Shown here one piece after another: positions 6,347 through 11,786 of a stretch of 11,786 bases of DNA. The notes beneath the pieces were generated by a model. It searched no databases and was not told the origin of the DNA. It was given only the letters and a program-made list of their open reading frames with translations. A program made the position numbers and the translations under genes. Within the stretch, counting starts at the first letter, position 1; every line of letters begins with the position of its first letter. This stretch comes from Nitrososphaerales archaeon TH5893 (GTDB taxonomy: Archaea; Thermoproteota; Nitrososphaeria; Nitrososphaerales; Nitrososphaeraceae): NCBI GenBank assembly GCA_014523685.1, contig JAATVT010000013.1, positions 1 through 11,786 on the forward strand. The letters are read 5' to 3'.

Positions 6347-6375
6347 AAACCTTAGCTTTTTCGTCAAGAAGGTTT
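6347..6375. repeat. Inverted repeat upstream of the winged-helix gene
   Basis: AAACCTT (6347-6353) and AAGGTTT (6369-6375) form perfect 7-bp arms around 15 bp. The repeat sits just upstream of the winged-helix gene's TATA box. It could be an operator, for example for self-regulation, or a hairpin at the end of an upstream transcript. No function is shown. Confidence 0.35.
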
Positions 6376-6384
6376 CTAGAAAAA

Positions 6385-6394
6385 GATAAATAAT
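6385..6394 (+). promoter_or_regulatory. TATA box for the winged-helix gene
   Basis: GATAAATAAT is centred 25 bp before the TTG at 6415, so the mRNA is probably leaderless and starts with UUG. Confidence 0.6.
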
Positions 6395-6414
6395 TTTGTT
6401 GAATAATAGTCGTA

Positions 6415-6663
6415 TTGACAGGAGAGACTCAGCTTCGGGCCCGAAGAACACGAATAAAGATCTTGAAAGCGATAGCCGGATTAAATCGCTCGGCAGGCTT
6501 CTCAGAAATCCGGGATGCGACAGGATTATCAACGGGTTCTATTTATTATCATTTGGAAAGAATGAACAAATATGTCTCCAAGGATTTAAAGCAGTATAGA
6601 ATTACCGATGAGGGCTTGAGGCTTTTAAGCGAGATTGGAGTGAAATCTGTTATATCAAATTAA
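6415..6663 (+). CDS. Small winged helix-turn-helix DNA-binding protein
   Basis: An 82-residue protein that looks like a bare winged-helix domain. RTRIKILKAIAGLNRSAGFS (residues 11-30) gives the first helix and turn. EIRDATGLSTGSIYYHLERM (31-50) gives the helix-turn-helix, with recognition helix about 39-53. KDLKQYRITDEGLRLLSEIG (56-75) forms the wing and last helix. The pattern resembles ArsR-like archaeal regulators, but no metal-binding cysteines are present, so a metal sensor is unlikely. It probably binds DNA as a dimer; the target is unknown. The start is TTG, the first possible codon after an in-frame TAG, with a TATA box at leaderless distance. An inverted repeat lies just upstream and aCPSF1 lies downstream with its own TATA box. 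Confidence 0.82.
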   Translation: MTGETQLRARRTRIKILKAIAGLNRSAGFSEIRDATGLSTGSIYYHLERMNKYVSKDLKQYRITDEGLRLLSEIGVKSVISN

Positions 6664-6807
6664 CAGATTCTAACAGAAGTGTATACATTTATTACTTCGT
6701 TATCCTCCGTGTCCAGCTGACAATAGGTTCCATAGAATTATATTATAGAATAGGTCAGAAAGCTCTGTATCCTAATTAGTAATGATCCCTTACGGGGGAC
6801 GTAAGCT

Positions 6808-6816
6808 AGTATATGA
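6808..6816 (+). promoter_or_regulatory. TATA box for the aCPSF1 gene
   Basis: AGTATATGA is centred 23 bp before the TTG at 6835, consistent with a leaderless message. A short GC-rich hairpin, CCC-ttac-GGG at 6787-6796, lies directly upstream. Confidence 0.5.
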
Positions 6817-6834
6817 AATTATGAATGATTCAAC

Positions 6835-8898
6835 TTGGCCGACAAAGATAACACGGAAACTCGCCACAAGAGAGTGCTAAAAGAAAATTACAGGAGACCT
6901 TTCAATAGAGAGAGTTTAGTTATAAGTACAATTCTAGAATCTCTTCCCACAGAAGCGCAGATCACGACCGTAAGATTCGAAGGACCCAATATTGCAATAT
7001 ATACTAAGAATCCAAAGTTTTCGTTAACAGAGCTAACCTACCATCTTTCCTCTCTTTCGAGATCTCTTAAGAAAAGGTTTATAGTGAGAACTGATCCCTC
7101 GATCCGTATTCCGGAGGACAAGACTAGGGAAGAAATCTCGAAGTTACTACCCAAGGAAATTATAGTCTCGGCCGTATTTTGCGATGAAGCCACTGGCGAA
7201 GTTGTCTTAGAGGTCAATAAACCCGAGGTCATAGACGCAGAGATGGTCATACGAATTGCTCAGTCCACAGGCTGGATTTCCCACACAAGACTCTCTCCTC
7301 ACATTCCATCAACCAGCATAAGTACTATCCATTCTACACTAAAGGCCTCTGCAAGAGAAAGAAATAATTTTCTCCAGGAACTAGGAAAAAAAATCTTTCG
7401 TCATCCACTTTTGGTTCGAAACACAAATTCAAATAATTATCCTTCTGAAGGAAATTACTCGGATCAGAAATCAAATGTTATCGAAAAAGGTGACGGTAGG
7501 TCTGAATACAGGCATCTTAACAAGGAAGAAGTTGTCCTATTTTGTCTGGGGGGCGTAAAACAGGTAGGAAGATCCTGCTTTGTAGTTATGACCACTGAAA
7601 GTAAAGTGATGCTCGACTGCGGAATTAACCCAGCAGAGCCTGAACCCTTGAGCGCTTTTCCCCGTCTGGACTGCTTTAATTTCAATTTTGACGAGTTGGA
7701 CGCTGTAATTGTTAGCCATGCTCACATTGATCACCAGGGGTTTCTTCCCACTTTGTTCAAGCATGGCTATAGTGGTCCAGTATATTGTACTGAACCCACG
7801 TTACCTCTGATGACGCTACTTCAGATGGATTCTGTCAAGATTGCGAAAAGCAACGGTACATATTTACCTTTTGAAGTCCGCGATGTATATGAGGTTATCA
7901 AGCATTGTATAACTATCCCCTATGGGAAACCGACAGACATCTCCCCTGACATCACTATCACCCTAAATAATGCAGGACACATTATGGGGAGTGCTACGGT
8001 TCACCTAAATATTTCTGGAGTGCATAACATTTTGTATTCTGGTGACTACAAATACGCTAAGACTCAACTTCTTGATGGTACGCTGTCTATATATCCCAGG
8101 GTTGAAACATTGATAACGGAAAGTACATACGGGAACAGCACTGATGTGATGCCAGAACAATCCATAGTATATCGTACGTTCACGGATAACATTAACAAAA
8201 CTCTGACAGGAGGAGGAAAGGTCTTGATACCTGTCCCTGCAGTTGGCCGAGCACAGGAAATAATGTTAGTGTTAGACAAGGAGATGCGTGAGGGAAGATT
8301 AATGGAATCTCCGATATACATTGAAGGGATGATCTCAGAAGCGAGTGCAGTACACATGTCATACGCCCACTATCTCGGTTATGAAGTAAGAAAATCTGTA
8401 TCACAAGGGATAAATCCGTTTCAATCAGAATATTTTACAGTAGTTAACGGTCCTACTAACAGAGCAGACGTATTAAACGAGGAAGCTCCTTCCATCATTA
8501 TGGCTACATCGGGAATGTTAGAAGGTGGGCCTTCGGTAGAATATTTTAAGGAAATTGCTCCATCCGATAGGAACAGAATCATATTCGTTTCATATCAGAT
8601 AAATGGAACGCTGGGAAGACGGGTTCTAGACGGAACAATGAATGAAGTTAGTATGCTTGATAGGAACGGAAAACTTAAAGTTATTCCCGTCAGATGTGAA
8701 ACGAAAAGAATCGATGGTTTTAGTGGTCATAGTGACTTCAACCAAATAATGAATTTTGTGTCCCGTGTAAAACCCAAGCGAGTCTTGGTTAACCACGGAG
8801 AAAGGTCAAAATCAGAATCAATTGCCAGCGCCGTACACTACAGATACAAGATAAGATCAAGCGTTCCGGACAATAGAGAAATTGTAAGATTACGATAG
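6835..8898 (+). CDS. Archaeal CPSF1-type RNase (KH, metallo-beta-lactamase, beta-CASP)
   Basis: A 687-residue homologue of archaeal aCPSF1/FttA, the cytoplasmic ribonuclease that trims mRNA 3' ends and drives transcription termination. Residues about 37-160 hold the two N-terminal KH-like domains. The metallo-beta-lactamase part starts near 233 with LGGVKQVGRS (238-247). The zinc ligands are visible: HAHIDH at 295-300, H382 in AGHIMG, D404 in YSGDYK, and H654 in VNHGE. Beta-CASP motifs include PVPAVGRAQEIM, MATSGMLEGGPS and FSGHSDF (H632). About 40 polar residues from roughly 192 to 230 separate the KH part from the catalytic core, which makes it longer than many relatives. TTG 6835 is the only start after an in-frame TGA and fits the TATA spacing. 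Confidence 0.95.
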   Translation: MADKDNTETRHKRVLKENYRRPFNRESLVISTILESLPTEAQITTVRFEGPNIAIYTKNPKFSLTELTYHLSSLSRSLKKRFIVRTDPSIRIPEDKTREEISKLLPKEIIVSAVFCDEATGEVVLEVNKPEVIDAEMVIRIAQSTGWISHTRLSPHIPSTSISTIHSTLKASARERNNFLQELGKKIFRHPLLVRNTNSNNYPSEGNYSDQKSNVIEKGDGRSEYRHLNKEEVVLFCLGGVKQVGRSCFVVMTTESKVMLDCGINPAEPEPLSAFPRLDCFNFNFDELDAVIVSHAHIDHQGFLPTLFKHGYSGPVYCTEPTLPLMTLLQMDSVKIAKSNGTYLPFEVRDVYEVIKHCITIPYGKPTDISPDITITLNNAGHIMGSATVHLNISGVHNILYSGDYKYAKTQLLDGTLSIYPRVETLITESTYGNSTDVMPEQSIVYRTFTDNINKTLTGGGKVLIPVPAVGRAQEIMLVLDKEMREGRLMESPIYIEGMISEASAVHMSYAHYLGYEVRKSVSQGINPFQSEYFTVVNGPTNRADVLNEEAPSIIMATSGMLEGGPSVEYFKEIAPSDRNRIIFVSYQINGTLGRRVLDGTMNEVSMLDRNGKLKVIPVRCETKRIDGFSGHSDFNQIMNFVSRVKPKRVLVNHGERSKSESIASAVHYRYKIRSSVPDNREIVRLR

Positions 8899-8959
8899 AG
8901 ACTTGATTTTGTTTGCATATCTTTTTAGCCATGTTTAGGATATAAGAATCGAAAGGAAA

Positions 8960-9103
8960 TTGGCTATAAGGTATCGATGCATCAATTGTAATATTGTACT
9001 TAGTGGAGAGGGTGCATCGCGTCATTACTTGGCGTACCCATCTCACAAACTTGAGAAACTGCCTCCGCCAATAAAGTCTGTTAGAAACACGGATATGCAA
9101 TAG
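8960..9103 (+). CDS. Small zinc-finger-like protein (47 residues)
   Basis: A short ORF easily missed by size cut-offs. Starting at TTG 8960-8962 it encodes MAIRYRCINCNIVLSGEGAS and then RHYLAYPSHKLEKLPP, ending VRNTDMQ. C7, C10, H22 and H29 form a likely zinc site with spacing C-x2-C-x11-H-x6-H. The RYRCxxC opening is typical of small archaeal zinc-binding proteins. AAAGGA just before the TTG may act as a Shine-Dalgarno sequence; upstream in frame there is only a TAG with no better start. It lies 61 bp after aCPSF1 in the same direction and may share its transcript. It may bind nucleic acid or act as a partner protein, but that is inference. Coding potential is supported by the ordered Cys/His pattern. 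Confidence 0.65.
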   Translation: MAIRYRCINCNIVLSGEGASRHYLAYPSHKLEKLPPPIKSVRNTDMQ

Positions 9104-9128
9104 CCAAATCATTCCAAAACTTTCAAAG

Positions 9129-9241
9129 GTCGTAACGACTCGCTAGAGTCTTTCGGAGCGCGACTGCAAATGAGAATTCTGTGTTATTGTGTTGAAGACG
9201 CTTATAGCATTTGCAGCTACCATGAAGTTTCTAGATTTTTT
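9129..9241 (+). ncRNA. Candidate structured RNA or terminator region
   Basis: Three pairings are visible: GTCG (9129-9132) with CGAC (9161-9164); GACTC (9137-9141) with GAGTC (9146-9150) over a 4-nt loop; and a perfect 9-bp stem CTGCAAATG (9164-9172) with CATTTGCAG (9208-9216). A T6 run at 9236-9241 follows. It could be a small RNA or the structured 3' end of the aCPSF1/zinc-finger transcript. No known RNA family is recognised and no clear promoter is seen. Confidence 0.3.
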
Positions 9242-9265
9242 CATCACTTAGAATACTATACAATT

Positions 9266-9285
9266 CAGGCAGGCAAGCCTGCCTG
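9266..9285. repeat. Perfect GC-rich inverted repeat
   Basis: CAGGCAGGC (9266-9274) and GCCTGCCTG (9277-9285) are exact reverse complements separated by AA, giving a hairpin of about 7-8 bp. It stands out in an AT-rich gap between convergent genes, where it could stop or stabilise transcripts from either side. No T-run follows it directly. Confidence 0.5.
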
Positions 9286-9366
9286 TGTCATGCCCAATTC
9301 TTAATGCGTTTGTCGTCAATGGATTGCATTATAGTAACTTTCTCAACATTTCATTGATTATTGAGG

Positions 9367-9378
9367 GTATAATTATAC
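9367..9378. promoter_or_regulatory. Palindromic TATA-like site
   Basis: GTATAATTATAC is a perfect 12-bp palindrome. On the plus strand an ATG at 9400 follows at 27 bp but opens only 15 codons. On the minus strand no gene starts nearby. It may drive a small RNA, or may simply be an AT-rich palindrome. Confidence 0.3.
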
Positions 9379-9483
9379 AGCCGCAAGTCTTGGACCTTTA
9401 TGCTAACGAAGGATCCAATCTATAAAAGGGTTGGATGTTCTACGTAATCAATGTTACAAAATTCCAACTCTCCAGGTGTCTAA

Positions 9484-10254
9484 TTACAAATCATCAATGA
9501 CTCCAAAAATTAACCTGCTTGACACAAAGAGGAGCGATATCGACAGAAAAATCCGCAATAAGCCTTCTCTTATGTGACCCAAGAGTTTAGATCCTATTGC
9601 CCCTCCCACAAAAGCGCCGGCCGCCAATGACAGGCCATATACATAATTAGGATGACCCATAATGATATGAATAACAAGACCAGTCACTGAACTTATCAAG
9701 ATAATAAATTGTGAGGAAGGCGCGGCTTCGTACATATTCATACCCCTCATGATTAGCATTATTGGAACAAAGATTATACCACCACCAACACCGAAAAGAC
9801 TTGACACTATCCCCGCGGCAAATGCGCACGAATATAGTAGAGGATTAGATTTGAGTCGGGGTTTTGTTTGGCCTTTCTTGTCCTTATTTCGCCCACTAAA
9901 TAATATGTAAAATACTGCCAGGATCAATATTATAGAAAATAACAATTGGAAAAATTCGATTGAAATCACAGTCGAAAGGTAGGCACCTAGAATTGCCCCG
10001 GGTATCGACATAATTGCAAGACTTGACGCAATTTTATATTTTATTCTTCGCTGCCGCGCATATGAAAATACAGAGGAAATACTGGTTGAGGTAACTGCTA
10101 CAAGACTAGTGCTTGAGATTTGGGACGGGTTGAGACCCATTAGTGTTAAGGCAGGCGCAAAAATTATTCCTCCTCCTACGCCTATCAAGGAACCAAATAT
10201 GCCTCCTCCTATCCCTAAAGCGATCAATATCACAAAAGAGGTTACGTCAAACAT
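9484..10254 (-). CDS. TauE/SafE family membrane permease
   Basis: A 256-residue integral membrane protein of the TauE/SafE (formerly DUF81) family, whose members are linked to export or uptake of sulphonates, sulphite and other small anions. The family's internal duplication is clear: GVGGGIIFAP (25-34) in the first half and GVGGGIIFVP (155-164) in the second. About eight hydrophobic segments can be drawn, with a charged loop near 121-136 (GRNKDKKGQTKPRLKS) joining the halves. The substrate cannot be predicted. Start ATG 10252-10254 has GGTGG three bases upstream and a TATA box about 37 bp away. The gene is divergent from amtB across 119 bp, so joint control is possible though no shared site is evident. 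Confidence 0.88.
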   Translation of the reverse strand: MFDVTSFVILIALGIGGGIFGSLIGVGGGIIFAPALTLMGLNPSQISSTSLVAVTSTSISSVFSYARQRRIKYKIASSLAIMSIPGAILGAYLSTVISIEFFQLLFSIILILAVFYILFSGRNKDKKGQTKPRLKSNPLLYSCAFAAGIVSSLFGVGGGIIFVPIMLIMRGMNMYEAAPSSQFIILISSVTGLVIHIIMGHPNYVYGLSLAAGAFVGGAIGSKLLGHIREGLLRIFLSISLLFVSSRLIFGVIDDL

Positions 10255-10286
10255 AAGCCACCAGTATAATCAGGAAAACCGGTAAC

Positions 10287-10295
10287 GTATTAAAG
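10287..10295 (-). promoter_or_regulatory. TATA box for the TauE/SafE gene
   Basis: The minus strand reads CTTTAATAC, centred 37 bp before the ATG. Transcription would begin about 11 nt ahead of the start codon, leaving room for the GGTGG ribosome-binding site at 10258-10262. Confidence 0.5.
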
Positions 10296-10333
10296 TGTGT
10301 TCTTGCTTCGACTTGTCAAATTCTTGCTGCTGG

Positions 10334-10344
10334 TTTTATATATT
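10334..10344 (+). promoter_or_regulatory. TATA box for amtB
   Basis: TTTTATATATT is a strong TATA box centred near 10339. It predicts transcription from about 10365. That excludes the TTG at 10347 as start and supports the ATG at 10374. Confidence 0.7.
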
Positions 10345-10373
10345 CCTTGAAGTTCTATTTTTGTCGTCATAGG

Positions 10374-11600
10374 ATGGCGATTGACACCGGTGATACCGCA
10401 TGGATGCTTATTTCCACTGGTTTAGTGATGCTAATGACACCAGCACTGGGCTTCTTCGAAGCTGGCCTCATCAGAAGCAAGAATGCTCTTTCTGTCCTGG
10501 TTCAAACCTTCTCTGGTATTGCTATCCTTTCTGCCCTCTGGTTCATTGTTGGATTTACATTGGTATTTGCACCGTCACAAGGGGGTATTATAGGAGGTCT
10601 GAATTGGATTTTCTTCGTAGACGTTCCGATAAATGATTCCTTGGAATATGCGACAACCATTCCAGGGGTCACTTTCGCATCCTTTCAGATGATGTTCGCT
10701 GTAATTACACCACTTCTTATCACCGGAGCATTTGCTGAAAGATTGAAATGGTCCTCGTTTTTTATATTCATAATAGCATGGAGCTTCCTAGTATATTACC
10801 CCTTGGCCCATTGGATCTGGGGTCGTGGATGGCTTGCCGACCTAGGTGTATATGATTTCGCGGGAGGCATTGTCATTCATACTAGTGCTGGCCTTGCATC
10901 TATTGCTGCAGCGTTAATTCTGGGCCGTAGAAGGAACTTCGGTCCCGACATCATGGTTCCCCACAACATACCACTTGCGGTACTGGGTGCCAGCTTGCTT
11001 TGGATTGGATGGTTTGGGTTTAATGCAGGAAGTGCCCTGGCTGCAGGGAGTCTTGCAGCCAATACTCTCCTTGTAACACAAATTGCGTCGGTAACATCTG
11101 CGATGGTATGGTTATTTCTTTCCTGGAGAAGGGCAGGGAAACCCTCCACTACAGCTGTTATCAATGGTGCTATTTCTGGCTTGGCAGGAGTAACACCCGC
11201 TGCTGGCTTTATCACCGCTCAGAGTTCGTTCTTTTTGGGCATTGTGCTCGGTTTTGCGTCCTACTATGGAATACTACTAATTAAAGAACATTTTAAGATT
11301 GATGACGCACTAGATGTTAGTTCGGTTCATGGGATAACTGGAATAGTCGGTTCAATTGCCATAGGATTAGTTGCTACTACAATCATAAATCCTAATGGTC
11401 CCAATGGTTTGTTGTATGGCAATTCTATCCAACTAGCCATACAGGCTCTGGGTGTTGCAGTGGCTGCGGTATTGGCTTTTGTGGGGACTATAGCGATCAT
11501 GAAAATAATTGATGCAACTATAGGATTGAAGGTTAAAGATGAAGAGGAGGAGATTGGTCTTGATATAACACAGCACGCAGAGAGGGCATATGTTGACTAG
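10374..11600 (+). CDS. amtB: Ammonium transporter Amt
   Basis: A 408-residue Amt/Mep/Rh channel that brings ammonium or ammonia across the cytoplasmic membrane. It opens IDTGDTAWMLISTGLVMLMT, as in archaeal Amt proteins. GAFAERLKW near 118-126, DFAGG at 161-165 with D161 (E. coli D160), and the twin pore histidines H169 and H319 (in SSVHGITG) are all present. About eleven membrane segments can be traced. The acidic C-terminal tail KDEEEEIGLDITQHAERAY is the region that meets PII in this family. Start ATG 10374 gives a leader of about 9 nt from the TATA box; the open frame runs upstream to TTG 10347, but that precedes the predicted transcription start. The PII gene follows after 72 bp. In an ammonia oxidiser it would supply substrate and nitrogen. 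Confidence 0.96.
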   Translation: MAIDTGDTAWMLISTGLVMLMTPALGFFEAGLIRSKNALSVLVQTFSGIAILSALWFIVGFTLVFAPSQGGIIGGLNWIFFVDVPINDSLEYATTIPGVTFASFQMMFAVITPLLITGAFAERLKWSSFFIFIIAWSFLVYYPLAHWIWGRGWLADLGVYDFAGGIVIHTSAGLASIAAALILGRRRNFGPDIMVPHNIPLAVLGASLLWIGWFGFNAGSALAAGSLAANTLLVTQIASVTSAMVWLFLSWRRAGKPSTTAVINGAISGLAGVTPAAGFITAQSSFFLGIVLGFASYYGILLIKEHFKIDDALDVSSVHGITGIVGSIAIGLVATTIINPNGPNGLLYGNSIQLAIQALGVAVAAVLAFVGTIAIMKIIDATIGLKVKDEEEEIGLDITQHAERAYVD

Positions 11601-11636
11601 GTTTGCCTTCTTAAATAATTCATCCGAAACGATTCG

Positions 11637-11644
11637 TATTTATT
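11637..11644 (+). promoter_or_regulatory. TATA box for the PII gene
   Basis: TATTTATT is centred 32 bp before the PII ATG at 11673, predicting a leader of about 6 nt. PII may therefore be transcribed apart from amtB as well as by read-through. Confidence 0.5.
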
Positions 11645-11672
11645 CTAATCCTTTGTTCCGATTCATTACACC

Positions 11673-11786
11673 ATGAAAAGACTAGACTTGATAGTACCTC
11701 ATGAGCGAGTGCGAGATGTAAATGAAATTCTCCACAAGTATAAGGTAGGAGGGCTGACAATGTATGATATTAAGGGGCGGGGGCGC
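11673..11786 (+). CDS. Nitrogen regulatory protein PII (GlnB/GlnK), 5' part
   Basis: The first 38 codons of a PII protein run off the window end, so the gene is partial. MKRLDLIVPHERVRDVNEIL followed by HKYKVGGLTMYDIKGRGR matches the PII N-terminus: first strand, first helix, then the G-x-T-x(4)-KG-x-GR element that leads into the T loop. The T loop itself, which carries the modification and Amt-docking residues, lies outside the window. PII proteins sense 2-oxoglutarate and ATP/ADP and block Amt channels when nitrogen is plentiful; the amtB gene directly upstream fits that role. The usual KGFGRQ reads KGRGR here. Whether it is GlnB-like or GlnK-like cannot be decided, so no symbol is given. 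Confidence 0.9.
   Translation, partial: MKRLDLIVPHERVRDVNEILHKYKVGGLTMYDIKGRGR

Larger units (their letters stand above)
9104..9483. other. Noncoding interval between convergent genes
   Basis: This 380-bp stretch separates the plus-strand zinc-finger-like gene from the minus-strand permease gene. It holds a set of hairpins at 9129-9241 ending in a T6 run, a GC-rich perfect inverted repeat at 9266-9285, and a palindromic TATA-like site at 9367-9378. No tRNA and no convincing ORF was found on either strand. Confidence 0.5.

Noticed and set aside
6256..6348. 30-codon plus-strand ORF before the winged-helix gene
   Set aside because: No ribosome-binding site, no recognisable motif, composition like random AT-rich DNA.
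8789..9112. 107-codon minus-strand ORF
   Set aside because: It is antisense to the aCPSF1 end and the zinc-finger-like ORF, and its translation lacks domain features.
10347..10373. TTG at 10347 as the amtB start
   Set aside because: It lies only about 8 bp past the TATA box centre, before transcription can start, and the extra residues do not resemble Amt N-termini.
10877..11215. 112-codon minus-strand ORF inside amtB
   Set aside because: It is the mirror of a low-complexity membrane-coding stretch of amtB; alanine/proline-rich translation is typical of such shadows.
1..11786. CRISPR arrays, insertion sequences, integrase sites or defence genes
   Set aside because: No spaced direct repeats, transposase or nuclease-toxin genes were seen on either strand; all sizeable genes are core cellular families.

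Overview
The window looks like chromosome from a Thaumarchaeota (Nitrososphaeria) archaeon, probably an ammonia oxidiser. Several independent signs support this. It has an archaeal-type CPSF1 nuclease with N-terminal KH domains, a Pno1/Dim2-like KH protein and a DUF424 protein. It has a tRNA-Trp interrupted by two short introns, TATA boxes about 25 bp before starts, and many apparently leaderless genes, several starting with TTG. It also has an amtB gene followed by the start of a PII gene. The DNA is AT-rich by eye. I cannot assign a genus from this alone. No transposase, integrase, CRISPR array or other mobile element is visible; this reads as ordinary core chromosome with unannotated small features.

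Left part (1-1980, minus strand): the Pno1/Dim2-like KH protein, a roughly 260-bp gap with a doubtful small ORF, the DUF424 protein, then flavin prenyltransferase UbiX. UbiX is divergent from a PfkB-family kinase, and a perfect 14-bp palindrome lies between the UbiX TATA box and its start codon. Middle part (2028-5772, plus strand): PfkB kinase, alkyladenine DNA glycosylase, GlcD-type FAD oxidase, a small ORF fused end-to-start with the GlcD stop codon, and an 86-residue two-helix membrane protein.

The 5773-6414 stretch is mostly noncoding but holds a tRNA-Trp(CCA) gene on the minus strand. It becomes a perfect 77-nt cloverleaf with an encoded CCA end once two introns of 31 and 30 nt are removed. 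A small winged-helix protein and the 687-residue aCPSF1 ribonuclease follow on the plus strand. The gap after aCPSF1 contains a 47-residue zinc-finger-like gene (C7, C10, H22, H29), then about 380 bp of noncoding DNA with several hairpins that may be a small RNA, terminators, or both.

Right part (9484-11786): a TauE/SafE-type permease on the minus strand, divergent from ammonium transporter amtB, which is followed by the first 38 codons of a PII (GlnB/GlnK) regulator cut by the window edge. AmtB and PII are a classic functional pair: PII docks on Amt and controls ammonium uptake. Each has its own TATA box here. The genes elsewhere serve translation and ribosome maturation (KH protein, tRNA-Trp, possibly DUF424), RNA 3'-end processing (aCPSF1), DNA repair (AAG) and cofactor or carbon metabolism (UbiX, PfkB, GlcD); they do not form one pathway.
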